Shown in pieces: positions 7,931-16,595 of a stretch of DNA of 25,955 bases. The notes under the pieces are model-generated. The model saw only the letters and a list, made by a program, of their open reading frames with translations, was not told the origin of the DNA and ran no database searches. The stretch covers positions 1 through 25,955 of the forward strand of contig NZ_JBGXYA010000049.1 in NCBI RefSeq assembly GCF_041814905.1, in the 5' to 3' direction. The number at the start of each line of letters is the position of its first letter. Position 1 is the stretch's first letter. The position numbers were made by a program, and so were the translations under genes. Source of the stretch: Glaesserella sp041814905 (GTDB lineage: Bacteria > Pseudomonadota > Gammaproteobacteria > Enterobacterales > Pasteurellaceae).

Positions 7931-8545
7931 TTATAAGGCATCTATATAATCAACTAACAATTTACCCTCACCATACAACAACCGGCTCGGCACAATATGC
8001 AACCGTTCATCTTTTTCCACAATCAACTGCGGCACGCCTTGCACGCCACAATGGTTGGCGAGTTGTTGCCCGAATTGAATGCGTTGTGCTAATGCCGTTC
8101 GGGTAGATTGTTCGCTAAGTAATGGTACCGCTTGGCTAAGGTTGAGCTTGTGCAACAGCTGTTCAACTACCGCCAAATCCGCATTATCCAAACCGTCCAC
8201 ATAACGTGCCGTCTGCAATGCAGCCAACACTGCAAGCTCTTTTTCTAGAGCGATTTGTTGCACCGCCGTTAAAGCCAGCAAACTGTTTGCCGAATCAAAC
8301 TCACCTTGCCCTTGCAACACGTTTTCCAAATACGCCTGACTAAACGGCTGACCGGTCAATTTTTCAATCCGTTGGTCGTTGCCCCACGCATAGCGGGCGA
8401 AATCGGCGTCCATTTTACGACCGCTTTGGTAAAACAAGCCCGTTGGTGTGAGTGCAAGCGGATAGATTTCATTCAGTTTTTGCAATGTTGCTGACGCACC
8501 ATAACACCAGCCACAAAGGGGATCGAATAAATAATAAATTTTCAT
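7931..8545 (-). CDS. DsbA-family (FrnE-like) thiol oxidoreductase, cytoplasmic
   Basis: A 204-residue thioredoxin-fold protein with the helical insertion of the DsbA/FrnE group. The redox motif CGWC is at residues 11-14 (DPLCGWCYG), and the conserved cis-proline loop GVQGVPQLIV lies near the C-terminus. No signal peptide precedes the active site, so it is expected in the cytoplasm. I chose the ATG at 8545; a GTG at 8557 is also in frame but would overlap the upstream gene's stop. It follows the MBL-fold gene by 5 bases on the same strand, so the two form an operon controlled from the divergent LysR promoter. Disulfide exchange or isomerase-like activity is inferred from the family; the partner is unknown. 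Confidence 0.88.
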   Translation of the reverse strand: MKIYYLFDPLCGWCYGASATLQKLNEIYPLALTPTGLFYQSGRKMDADFARYAWGNDQRIEKLTGQPFSQAYLENVLQGQGEFDSANSLLALTAVQQIALEKELAVLAALQTARYVDGLDNADLAVVEQLLHKLNLSQAVPLLSEQSTRTALAQRIQFGQQLANHCGVQGVPQLIVEKDERLHIVPSRLLYGEGKLLVDYIDAL

Positions 8546-8550
8546 TTTGT

Positions 8551-9411
8551 TTACCACTTCACCTCACCTTTATTCACTTTTGCCCCGAGTTCTAAATTAA
8601 ATTTCGCAGGTAAGTTCGGGTACGATTTTTCCATTCCAGCAATCACGTCTTGACTGTTTTTACTGTTGGCTAACACTTGCTCGAATTGGGTTAAATAGCC
8701 TTTTGTAAAATCAATCGCCGAGCTATCTAACGCTGTACCTTCCGCCATATGACCCGGAATGACTTTTGTTGGTTTTAACGCTTTCATTTCATCAAGTTGC
8801 GCTAACCACGCTTGGCGTTGTTCCGCTGTTGCCGTGTCTGCCGTCCATACATTCATATTGCCAAACACCCCGATATTACCCGTGATTGTCTTGATTGACG
8901 GGATCCAAACATAAGGGCGATGTGCCAACACGCCTGTTGTGCCACGGATTTCTAAAGTTTCACCTTCTAAAGTCAAGCTATTGTTCGCTAAAACCTTAGG
9001 TAATACAGGCTTGCTTGGTGCATTCGCGCCCATTTTTGGCGACCACGTTTTCAATTTCGTGTCTAATTTCGCTTCGATTTTCGCTAACACTGCCGGGGTC
9101 GTTACCACATTCACATCAGGGAAAATGCGTTTTAGTGTCTCTACGCCAAAATAGTAATCAGGATCCGCTTGGCTAACTAAAATTGTTGTAAGCGTTTTAT
9201 TGCTGTCCAACACGTTGGCTGCAATACGCAACGCATCGGCACGCGTAAAACCGCTATCAATTAAAATCGCCTCTTTCTCGCCTGTAACCAATGTTGAAGT
9301 TACGCTAAAACTGTTTGGGTTGGCGTGATAAACATCAACTTTTAATTCGGCAGCTGCCATTGTTGAAGTAGCTAAAAGTGCGGTTGCTAATACTGTTTTT
9401 TTAAATGTCAT
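8551..9411 (-). CDS. Exported MBL-fold protein with eroded metal-binding motif
   Basis: 286 residues with an N-terminal signal peptide (basic start, hydrophobic core, cleavage near AAA-ELKV at about residue 21), hence periplasmic. The fold is the metallo-beta-lactamase type: EAILIDSGF (47-55), then the strand ending ILVSQADPDYYFG (77-89), and VIPGHMAEG near residue 210. In active MBL hydrolases the second block is HxHxDH; here the matching positions read Q81-A-D83-P-D85-Y86, so all three histidines are replaced and only the aspartate remains, although the later GH is kept. It may be a divergent metal site or a pseudoenzyme. First gene of a two-gene operon with the DsbA-like gene, divergent from LysR. 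The start ATG has AAGGAACATCC upstream. Confidence 0.85.
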   Translation of the reverse strand: MTFKKTVLATALLATSTMAAAELKVDVYHANPNSFSVTSTLVTGEKEAILIDSGFTRADALRIAANVLDSNKTLTTILVSQADPDYYFGVETLKRIFPDVNVVTTPAVLAKIEAKLDTKLKTWSPKMGANAPSKPVLPKVLANNSLTLEGETLEIRGTTGVLAHRPYVWIPSIKTITGNIGVFGNMNVWTADTATAEQRQAWLAQLDEMKALKPTKVIPGHMAEGTALDSSAIDFTKGYLTQFEQVLANSKNSQDVIAGMEKSYPNLPAKFNLELGAKVNKGEVKW

Positions 9412-9503
9412 TGGATGTTCCTTTTTAGTAAATAAGACTAATATCGTTGTTGATAGCGTGTATTTTAATGAAATAAAAAGAGAGAAAAATAGCGATTTTA
9501 GAA

Positions 9504-9535
9504 TATAATTGTTTCTGATTAAGAAACAAAAAGGA
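9504..9535 (+). promoter_or_regulatory. Promoter -10, operator dyad and ribosome-binding site of LysR gene
   Basis: A perfect -10 hexamer TATAAT (9504-9509) runs into an exact inverted repeat TTGTTTCT-GATTA-AGAAACAA (9509-9529), followed by AAGGA (9531-9535) and the ATG at 9541. No good -35 is visible. The dyad spans the expected transcription start, which fits autorepression by the LysR protein and control of the divergent MBL/DsbA operon. Confidence 0.6.
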
Positions 9536-9540
9536 TAACT

Positions 9541-10431
9541 ATGGACAAACTCACCGCAATCAAAGTCTTTCTGACCGTTGCCGAAACAGGCAGTTTTACC
9601 GCCACAGCCGAACGTTTAGAAATCTCCAAACCGATGATCAGCCGTTATGTTGCTTTAATGGAAGAATGGCTGAATGCTCGACTATTTCAGCGTTCCACCC
9701 GCAAAGTCGCCCTGACAGAGGCGGGTGAACAAGCGGTGCTTTTCTGCCAAAAAATTGCAAATTTAACTGCAGAAATGGAACAGGAAATGATGGCACAGCA
9801 AGGCGAATTGCGTGGCGTGTTACGTGTAACCAGTAGCCAAACCTTTGGGACATATCATTTGGTACAAATGGTCAATCGCTTTTTGCAACTGCACCCAAAG
9901 TTGAATATTCAGCTGTTGCTTAACGATCAACCAATGGATTTAATCAGCGAACGGATCGATCTCGCCATTCGGATTACCAACAACCCCGACCCGAATTTTA
10001 TCGCCCGAAAACTTGCCGATTGTCATTCTTTGCTGGTGGCAACGCCTGATTATTTGGCAAAGTTCGGCACGCCAAAGCAGCCCGAAGATTTGTATCAACA
10101 TCACTATTTGTCGCACCACAACATCAACCGAAAAGCGTGGAAATGTACGCAAGGGGAACGGGAAGTGTTGCTCGACCTCGACAGCCGTTTTACCACCAAC
10201 GACACCCAAGCCTTGCTCAACTCCGTGCTGGACGGCAACGGCATTGCGATGTTGCCAAAATATATGCTGGAAACCGAACTGCAACAGGGCAAACTGCAAG
10301 CCGTTTTAACCGACTGGCAGCTACCGACATTCAGCATTTATGCGATGTATCCGTCAAGGGATAAACTCCCCCTTGCCGTGAGAAAATTGATTGACTTTTT
10401 GGTGGAAAATTTTGAAGGGAAAGAATGGTAA
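9541..10431 (+). CDS. LysR-family transcriptional regulator
   Basis: A 296-residue LysR-type regulator. The helix-turn-helix is explicit: VFLTVAETGSFTATAERLEI, then SKPMISRYVALMEEWLNARL, then FQRSTRKVALTEAG. The effector domain ends in the usual C-terminal strand (FSIYAMYPSR) and RKLIDFLVENF helix. This pattern belongs to the large CrgA/YafC-like subgroup and differs from the two other LysR proteins of the window. It is divergent from the MBL-fold/DsbA operon over 129 bp and probably regulates it. The inducer is unknown. The start is set by AAGGA six bases upstream. Confidence 0.92.
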   Translation: MDKLTAIKVFLTVAETGSFTATAERLEISKPMISRYVALMEEWLNARLFQRSTRKVALTEAGEQAVLFCQKIANLTAEMEQEMMAQQGELRGVLRVTSSQTFGTYHLVQMVNRFLQLHPKLNIQLLLNDQPMDLISERIDLAIRITNNPDPNFIARKLADCHSLLVATPDYLAKFGTPKQPEDLYQHHYLSHHNINRKAWKCTQGEREVLLDLDSRFTTNDTQALLNSVLDGNGIAMLPKYMLETELQQGKLQAVLTDWQLPTFSIYAMYPSRDKLPLAVRKLIDFLVENFEGKEW

Positions 10432-10489
10432 GCGGTGGGATTTGAAAAGAAATTTGCAAACTGAAAAAACTTCGCAAAATCCGACCGCT
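10430..10489. terminator. Paired uptake-like hairpin after LysR
   Basis: AAGCGGTGGGATTT (10430-10443), overlapping the LysR stop codon, faces AAATCCGACCGCT (10477-10489). The loop sequence between the arms is almost the same as that of the hairpin at 16596-16656, so the two are copies of one repeat. Confidence 0.6.
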
Positions 10490-10511
10490 CTTTATAAAAA
10501 AGCCCCTAAGT

Positions 10512-10545
10512 AAATGCCGTTTGAATGTAAATCCAAACAGCATTT
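10512..10545 (-). terminator. Degenerate terminator of the decayed gene
   Basis: AAATGCCGTTTGAAT (10512-10526) faces ATCCAAACAGCATTT (10531-10545), 13 of 15 paired. It occupies the same position relative to the pseudogene as the perfect terminator at 20520-20553 does to the second remnant, and has a related stem. Confidence 0.5.
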
Positions 10546-10765
10546 TCCTTATCTCATCAATCAATTCCTGCATGCTTTTCACATAGTCAATCGTAGGAAT
10601 GTTATTGCCCACCGACACGCCCATTTCTTTCATAGGTAAAGTCTCTCTTCATCAAAACCTATCAAAGCCAAAATATTTTTCCCCAATTCTTATGAATTCG
10701 AGTTGGTAGACAGCAAATGATTTCAATGCCTGCTTGTTTAAGTTTAGCGTAATCTAAGAGCCAGC
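10546..10765 (-). pseudogene. Decayed nitronate monooxygenase-like gene, 3' remnant (copy 1)
   Basis: Reading the minus strand, fragments in different frames are recognisable: DYAKLKQAGIEIICCLPTR, then ELGKNILALIGFDEE, then PMKEMG and YVKSMQELIDEI. These match, in order, parts of the second remnant at 20557-20757 and the C-terminal half of nitronate monooxygenase/2-nitropropane dioxygenase-type flavoproteins. Frameshifts, stops and internal deletions separate the fragments and the stop codon is lost. No start or N-terminal half is present, so it cannot make a functional enzyme. The family name is inferred by eye. Confidence 0.5.
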
Positions 10766-10794
10766 CCTATTTGGAAAGAAATATTGCAAATAAC

Positions 10795-10828
10795 TTGAAA
10801 TATACTTAAGGATCCTCATATTTATAAA
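10795..10828 (+). promoter_or_regulatory. Weak candidate promoter of the large NTPase gene
   Basis: TTGAAA (10795-10800) is followed after 18 bases by TATTTA (10819-10824), in an AT-rich leader. The leader to the ATG at 10858 has only a poor ribosome-binding site (AGAG). This is a plausible but not distinctive promoter. Confidence 0.25.
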
Positions 10829-10857
10829 ATAGAAAATTCGATTAGAGTAATATAAAA

Positions 10858-13800
10858 ATGTCTATCAGATGGGAAAATATCAAACCTTTAAAAGGTTCTC
10901 AAAATAATGCCTTTGAAGAACTGGTGTGCCAATTAGCACGCCAAGAATTTCAATCACAAGGGAAATTTACCAGAATTTCTGCTCCTGATGGTGGTATTGA
11001 AGCAATGTGTGAATTTTCAGATGGTTCGTTATATGGATGGCAAGCCAAATATTTTTTGAGTTCATTTTCATCATCACAGTGGGGACAAATTGAAGATTCT
11101 TTCAAGGAATCTTTAAAAAATTATCCAAACCTTACAAAATATTATGTTTGTGTCGCAACTGATAGAGCAAATGCCAATATATCAGGAAACAAATCCTTTT
11201 GTGTTAAATGGGAGGAACAGGTCCAAAAATGGAAAGAATTCGTTCAATCACAAGGTCGTGAAATAGAATTTGAATTTTGGGGAAGTTTTGAGTTATCTAA
11301 TTTATTATCAAAACCAGAAAATGCAGGTAAAAAATTCTTTTGGTTTAATGAAAATGAATTATCGGATAAATGGTTTGAACAATACAATCAACAAGCTATT
11401 AGCAATCTTGGCGTTCGTTATACACCAGAAATCAATGTTGATTTACCCATTGCAATACAATTAGAAAGTTTGGCACGAACAGAGAGTTTTAAAGAAAATT
11501 TTGGAAACCAATTTAGCCAATTATTAATAGATGTTAAATCACAATATCAATCTCTGTATCGTTATGAAAAGTTAAATCAGCATTTTGAACCTGTATATGA
11601 GCTTTTAATTAAAAACCTTAATTTATCAAAAATTGATAATTTAGAAGTAGTCATAGATATTAATTTATTGATTCAGAAAACCAATGAGTTAATAATGTAT
11701 CTTGAATCTTTATCTAAAGATTATTTAAATAAAGAAAAAAATAATGATTACTACTATTTCAGAAAATTGATCAATGGATTAGAAGATATTATTCAATTAT
11801 TAAATTCATCTGAATTATCATTGTTCAATGGTAAAGTGCTTGTTTTAACTGGTCAAGCTGGCAGTGGTAAATCCCATCTATTGGGAGACTTTGTCCAGCA
11901 AAGTCAATCTTCTGGAAAATACGCCTTATTGTTATTGGGTCAGGATTTTACTGAAAAATCTAATGTTTGGAACCAAATTTTTAAACAGTTAAATCTTCAT
12001 AATACAACGCCTGATGTTTTTTTGTCAGCTTTGAATAGCATAGGCGAAATGCAGAAAGAACGAGTAATTTTAGCCATAGATGCCTTAAATGAGGGTGAAG
12101 GAAAATCTTTGTGGAATAACCAACTTAATGGATTGGTTGAATTGGTAAGCCAATATTCAAACATTGGATTAGTTATTAGTGTACGAGATAGTTACCAAGA
12201 AATTATTTTTAATCAATTAAATACAAAAAATAAAGATAAATTATGTTACATCAAGCATACAGGATTTATGGATAATGAGTTTGAAGCCATTCAAATATAT
12301 TTCCCATACTATGGCTTACAATTACCTAGCGTACCATTGCTTAATCCAGAATTTTCTAACCCATTGTATTTAAAATTATTTTGTGAATCTTTAAAATTTC
12401 AAGGGGAAATTTGTGTTCCAAAAGGTCATAAAGGATTTAATTACATTATAAAATCTTATTTGGAGGGTGTTGAAAAACGTATCTGCGAACAAATTGAACA
12501 AGATATTGGCTCAAACTTAGTGCAAAGAGCAATCAATGTAATTGCAAAATTACAATTGGAAGAAGATAAATATAGCCTGGATTATCTTACAGCCAAGAGA
12601 AAAGTTCGTGATGAGTTAATAGAAGATATTGCAGAATCAGATGCCAAAAGATTTCTTGATTACTTAATTAAAGAAAATGTTATCAGTAAAAATGCTTATT
12701 ATGGTAAAGATAAAGAATATGTTTATTCTAACTATGAAAGAATTGGAGATTACCAAAAAGCTAACTTGATATTGCAAAACATTCACAATCAAGATGATTT
12801 TATTCAATGGCTAAATACCGAACAAGGGAAAGCCCTATGTAACAGAATTGGTTATGACAAGGGAATTTGGGAAGCGTTGAGTGTATTATTACCCGAACGA
12901 TTTGATTTTGAAGTATTTGAAGTAATTGATTGCTCAAAAGATCGGGTTTGGTTTGATATTATTGTGGGAAATCTCTTTTGGAGACTACCTGAAACAATCA
13001 ACATGCCCAAATTGCGACACTTTCTGAATAATCATCAATATTTTAATCAAGCAACTTGGACTGATGTTTTATATCAATTAGCTACTGAAATTGACCATCC
13101 ATTAAATATAAGATATTTGCATAACAAACTACATTCTTTTTCTTTAGCAGATAGAGATGCGGTTTGGACTGCTTTTATTGTGTTAAATTCTTATCAATGC
13201 CCAGCAATAGATAGGTTATTGACTTGGTGTCATAAATCAAGTGGTCAAGAAAATATTGAACCAGAAGCATTATTGTTGGGTGCAATCGCTGTAAGTTGGT
13301 TATTTACTTCTACTGACAAACAAAGTAGAAATAAGTATATTAATGCACTGGCTCATTTATTATGGAATAGATTAGACATTGCATTAGAATTATTTAAAGA
13401 ATTTAATGCGGTTAATGACCCTTATGTGATGGAAGGTATTTTATCTGCCATTCATGGTGCTGTTGTCTATTCAGAAAATATATCTTATTTAAAAGAACTT
13501 GCATTAGAGATAGACAATCAGATATTTAATAAAGCCGAAACCGAAGAAATTTATCCAAATGTTTTAGTTCGTGATTATGCTCGTCGTATTATTGAATTTT
13601 CTTTACAGAAAGATAATTATTCATCAAGTGATATTGATTCAATCAGAGAAAGAATCACACCTCCATACAGAAGTTCTTTTCCTGATATTTTACCAACAAA
13701 TGAAGAGATTGATGAAAAGTATCATTCTGATGGACAGAAAATAATTATTCGTTCAATGACAACGGAGTATGGTCGTGGTATTTGCAACTATGGTGATTTT

Positions 13801-15015
13801 GGCAGATATACTTTTGAAGCTAAGTTTCGCAAATGGAGGAATTATAAACTAGGAAATATTATTAATGTTGATTTATTAAGCAATTATGCTTGCCAAATGA
13901 TTTTTGAACAATTTGGTTATGATGATAAAAAGCATCTTAAATTTGATAGAGAAAGCCGTTCAAGACACTGGAGAAGATATGATACAGGTAAAATTGAGCG
14001 AATTGGTAAAAAGTACCAATGGTTGGCTTTATACGAAATTTTGGCAAGGGTGATGGATAATTTTCCTGCTTTTGTTGATAGTTATAATGACAAATCAGAA
14101 CGTGGCTATATAAGAAATTTAGATAATTTTTATTTACCAAAAACTCAAATCAAAATTTCACCGCCAACCAGAACCAATGCATTTTCTCAATACAAAAATC
14201 AAGAACAATGTAAAACCAAATATTATTTTACTATTCAAGATGATGAATTGATTGATGATTGGGTTCAGACTAATAATTTTCCTGATATTGGCTATCTACT
14301 GGAATTGACGATTAACGGTGAGAAATGGCTTGTTTTAGAAAGACACGATGATTTTTGTGAAATGGCAGAATTCGGACAAAAGGAAGCTTATGATATTCAA
14401 AAGTGGTTGCAAATACGCAGTTATTTAGTTAAAGAATCTCAACATTCAAAAGCCAAAACTTGGTTGGAACAACAAGACTTTATGGGAAGATGGATGCCAG
14501 AAGGTAATGAATATTGTAATGTTGATATTAATCAATTTTTTGCTAAAAATACATTCAATGAATGGCAAGAAATTTTTAGTTATGGAGAAATTGAGCCTCC
14601 TTCATTTAAAGTTATACCTAGTGTAAATTCCCATATTTGGGAATCTACTTATGGTAATGATGGTATTTCATTTTATGCACCTACCCCAAGAATTTATCAC
14701 GGAATGAAAATGCAAAATTCCATTAAAGATGGTTACTGGGTTGATTCACAAAATAATTTAATTTGTTTTAATCCACAGATAAATGATGAATTTCAAGATA
14801 GTTTATTGGTTAAAAAAGAGGAATTCTTAAATTTCTTAAGAGAGCATCAATTAAAATTGATTTGGACTGTTTTAGGTGAGAAACATGCTTATAAACAAAG
14901 CAAATTTTTACAAGAGCTTTCGGGAGTTTATTATCTACATGGTAAAAATCAACAAGTAAAAGGTAAGGTTTCAAGCACTATTCAAGAGATCTCACACTGG
15001 GGGGCTGGATTTTAG
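10858..15015 (+). CDS. Avs-like defence protein: N-terminal PD-(D/E)xK nuclease plus STAND NTPase
   Basis: A 1385-residue cytoplasmic protein with the layout of Avs (AVAST) anti-phage sensors: effector, NTPase switch, long sensor. Residues 1-70 look like a restriction-type nuclease: FEEL (19-22), PDGGIEA (43-49) and WQAK (61-64), i.e. acidic residues D44/E48 with a QxK variant. The P-loop TGQAGSGKSH is at 331-340, Walker B VILAIDALNEG at 403-413, then VISVRDS (439-445) and an NPLYLKLF helix typical of STAND/NACHT proteins. Residues from about 640 on show no motif I recognise and would be the sensor. By analogy with Avs proteins, binding of a phage protein would trigger oligomerisation and DNA cleavage. 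The gene is much more AT-rich than its neighbours and stands alone between pseudogene debris and a terminator, suggesting horizontal transfer. It ends just after a run of six G; see the out-of-frame continuation. Avs subtype not assigned. Confidence 0.8.
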   Translation: MSIRWENIKPLKGSQNNAFEELVCQLARQEFQSQGKFTRISAPDGGIEAMCEFSDGSLYGWQAKYFLSSFSSSQWGQIEDSFKESLKNYPNLTKYYVCVATDRANANISGNKSFCVKWEEQVQKWKEFVQSQGREIEFEFWGSFELSNLLSKPENAGKKFFWFNENELSDKWFEQYNQQAISNLGVRYTPEINVDLPIAIQLESLARTESFKENFGNQFSQLLIDVKSQYQSLYRYEKLNQHFEPVYELLIKNLNLSKIDNLEVVIDINLLIQKTNELIMYLESLSKDYLNKEKNNDYYYFRKLINGLEDIIQLLNSSELSLFNGKVLVLTGQAGSGKSHLLGDFVQQSQSSGKYALLLLGQDFTEKSNVWNQIFKQLNLHNTTPDVFLSALNSIGEMQKERVILAIDALNEGEGKSLWNNQLNGLVELVSQYSNIGLVISVRDSYQEIIFNQLNTKNKDKLCYIKHTGFMDNEFEAIQIYFPYYGLQLPSVPLLNPEFSNPLYLKLFCESLKFQGEICVPKGHKGFNYIIKSYLEGVEKRICEQIEQDIGSNLVQRAINVIAKLQLEEDKYSLDYLTAKRKVRDELIEDIAESDAKRFLDYLIKENVISKNAYYGKDKEYVYSNYERIGDYQKANLILQNIHNQDDFIQWLNTEQGKALCNRIGYDKGIWEALSVLLPERFDFEVFEVIDCSKDRVWFDIIVGNLFWRLPETINMPKLRHFLNNHQYFNQATWTDVLYQLATEIDHPLNIRYLHNKLHSFSLADRDAVWTAFIVLNSYQCPAIDRLLTWCHKSSGQENIEPEALLLGAIAVSWLFTSTDKQSRNKYINALAHLLWNRLDIALELFKEFNAVNDPYVMEGILSAIHGAVVYSENISYLKELALEIDNQIFNKAETEEIYPNVLVRDYARRIIEFSLQKDNYSSSDIDSIRERITPPYRSSFPDILPTNEEIDEKYHSDGQKIIIRSMTTEYGRGICNYGDFGRYTFEAKFRKWRNYKLGNIINVDLLSNYACQMIFEQFGYDDKKHLKFDRESRSRHWRRYDTGKIERIGKKYQWLALYEILARVMDNFPAFVDSYNDKSERGYIRNLDNFYLPKTQIKISPPTRTNAFSQYKNQEQCKTKYYFTIQDDELIDDWVQTNNFPDIGYLLELTINGEKWLVLERHDDFCEMAEFGQKEAYDIQKWLQIRSYLVKESQHSKAKTWLEQQDFMGRWMPEGNEYCNVDINQFFAKNTFNEWQEIFSYGEIEPPSFKVIPSVNSHIWESTYGNDGISFYAPTPRIYHGMKMQNSIKDGYWVDSQNNLICFNPQINDEFQDSLLVKKEEFLNFLREHQLKLIWTVLGEKHAYKQSKFLQELSGVYYLHGKNQQVKGKVSSTIQEISHWGAGF

Positions 15016-15097
15016 ATTTAGTGGACATAGCAATATTTCATCATATGCATTAACCACTCAAATATTAGGTACTCAGTATAAAGATTGGAAACTTTAA
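15005..15097 (+). other. Out-of-frame continuation of the NTPase C-terminus
   Basis: The NTPase frame passes through GGGGGG (14999-15004) and stops four codons later at 15013-15015. If one G is removed, translation continues for 30 further codons to a TAA at 15095-15097, reading LDFRFSGHSN ... YKDWKL, with ordinary protein composition and ending just before a strong terminator. This looks like the original C-terminus, separated by a +1 change in the G-run. It could be a true mutation, a sequencing error or a switch. Confidence 0.55.
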
Positions 15098-15143
15098 CCC
15101 CAAAAACTGTTTATCATTATACTAATTTTGCTGACTAAAATAA

Positions 15144-15166
15144 TGGGGCAAATATGATTTGCCCCA
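15144..15166. terminator. Strong stem-loop terminator between convergent genes
   Basis: TGGGGCAAAT (15144-15153) pairs perfectly with ATTTGCCCCA (15157-15166) around the 3-base loop ATG, followed by CGTTTAAT. It serves the NTPase gene on the plus strand and possibly the convergent ATPase gene. Confidence 0.75.
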
Positions 15167-15200
15167 CGTTTAATCTATGCTTCTCTTCAATAAGCTATTG

Positions 15201-16415
15201 TTATTGCCCAAACATCTTCCAAAACGGCACGACTTCAATGGTTTTGTTCTCTACAATCATCTTATCTTCCTGATCAAAAGTGATGATTATGCCTTGTTCA
15301 AAATGAAAGAAGTTCATTGCATCGAGCAATCCATCACGTTCACGAGCGATATTTTCTGCACTTAATTGCCAGCAAACTTGGATAAGTTGTACGGGCGAGC
15401 TGTTTTTACACACCACAAAATCGCATTCTTTGTTGTTTTCGTTGTAATAATACAACTCTGAAAATGCTCTTCTTAACGCCCAAAAAACCGCATTTTCTAA
15501 CTTTCTTCCTTGATCTTGAGTGAAAGACGGGCTGATGACACGCTGCAATCCATTGTCTATGAAATAGGCTTTGCGCGGATTAGCCAGTTGTGTTTTGTAA
15601 GAATAGGAAAACTTCGGTAGCAAGCTGATCACATAGGCTTGCTCTAAATGCGAGAGATATTCCTGCACAGTGGCGGTGCTTTTGACTTCAAGGCTCTGTT
15701 TGAGTTTGCCGGCGGTAATCAAATTGCCCACGTTGCCAGCTAAGAAAAGCAGCAAACGCTTCATTGAACGCTCATCACGGATACCAAAACGCACGATAAT
15801 ATCGCGATACAAAATGTCGTTGATAAGTGCATTCAAAATCTCGTCTTCATTGAATTGCAAATATTGCGGAAAGCCGCCTAGATGAAGATAATCCGCCACG
15901 GCATCGGCATTTTTTTCTTTGCCAAGAAACTCGCAAAACTCCAAAAAAGAGAAAGGGAAAAGCTCACGACTAATGTGCCGCCCCGTAAGTTTTGTGCCAA
16001 GTTCACGGCTTAACAAAGAGGCATTCGAGCCGGTTACCACCACTTGATAGCCCTGATCGAGCTTGCCCCGCACATAAACTTCCCAGCCCTCGATAATCTG
16101 AATTTCATCAAAATAAAGCGTTTGAATTTGGGCATTCTCTGCAATAATTTCATCTAACAATGCAAAATCGCTAAATTCAAAATTAAATAATTGCGGCGTG
16201 TCGAAGTTGAGAAAGAGATAGCTGTTTTCCGTTTGTTTTTCAATGAGTTGAGCTAATAACGTACTCTTTCCGCTACGGCGAATACCTGACACAACCAAAG
16301 CAAAATCAGGCAGCACTTTAATATTGCTAAGCATTTGACGTGGATATGTTTTTTGTTCCAACAACTTACTTTGCTGAGTTTGAATGGCTTGTTTTATCTC
16401 TGTTTTTAATAACAT
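15201..16415 (-). CDS. AAA-family ATPase with DUF4143 C-terminal domain
   Basis: A 404-residue ATPase. The P-loop GIRRSGKST is at residues 44-52, Walker B LYFDEIQIIEGWE follows, then VVVTGSNASLLSRELGTKLT (sensor region) and PFSFLEFCEF; the C-terminal half with FIDNGL and ECDFVV is the DUF4143 domain, which has a nuclease-like D/E-x-x core. Such AAA_14/DUF4143 proteins are widespread in variable genome regions and of unknown function. I chose the ATG at 16415, preceded by GGGAG, rather than the upstream in-frame start at 16475. It is convergent with the Avs-like gene and shows normal base composition, so it probably belongs to the host background or arrived separately. Function unknown. Confidence 0.88.
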   Translation of the reverse strand: MLLKTEIKQAIQTQQSKLLEQKTYPRQMLSNIKVLPDFALVVSGIRRSGKSTLLAQLIEKQTENSYLFLNFDTPQLFNFEFSDFALLDEIIAENAQIQTLYFDEIQIIEGWEVYVRGKLDQGYQVVVTGSNASLLSRELGTKLTGRHISRELFPFSFLEFCEFLGKEKNADAVADYLHLGGFPQYLQFNEDEILNALINDILYRDIIVRFGIRDERSMKRLLLFLAGNVGNLITAGKLKQSLEVKSTATVQEYLSHLEQAYVISLLPKFSYSYKTQLANPRKAYFIDNGLQRVISPSFTQDQGRKLENAVFWALRRAFSELYYYNENNKECDFVVCKNSSPVQLIQVCWQLSAENIARERDGLLDAMNFFHFEQGIIITFDQEDKMIVENKTIEVVPFWKMFGQ

Positions 16416-16440
16416 TTTAACTCCCAACAAATTGTTTAAT

Positions 16441-16477
16441 GCTATCGAACAAAACCATTCAATAGCAACGAACAAAA
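16441..16477. promoter_or_regulatory. Repeats in the promoter region of the AAA ATPase gene
   Basis: CGAACAAAA occurs twice in direct orientation (16446-16454 and 16469-16477), and GCTAT (16441-16445) faces ATAGC (16462-16466). They lie 26-62 bp upstream of the ATPase start on its non-coding side. Possible regulator site; no protein can be named. Confidence 0.3.
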
Positions 16478-16595
16478 GCGTTTAATACTAATGAATGGAT
16501 TTTATACCTAAAAATGAGTTGATTCAAATGGAAAAATGTTTGTGGGTCATTGTGTCGCTAAAATCTTTTAACTACACAGTTCATCTCATAAAGAA

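Noticed and set aside
10331..10633. 100-codon minus-strand frame covering the end of LysR and the hairpin
   Set aside because: Only its first part (MKEMG to QELIDEI) is meaningful, as a pseudogene fragment; the rest runs through a terminator into the LysR gene.
15201..16415. AAA/DUF4143 ATPase as part of one defence operon with the Avs-like gene
   Set aside because: The two genes are convergent with a strong terminator between them and differ in base composition, so a shared operon is not supported.
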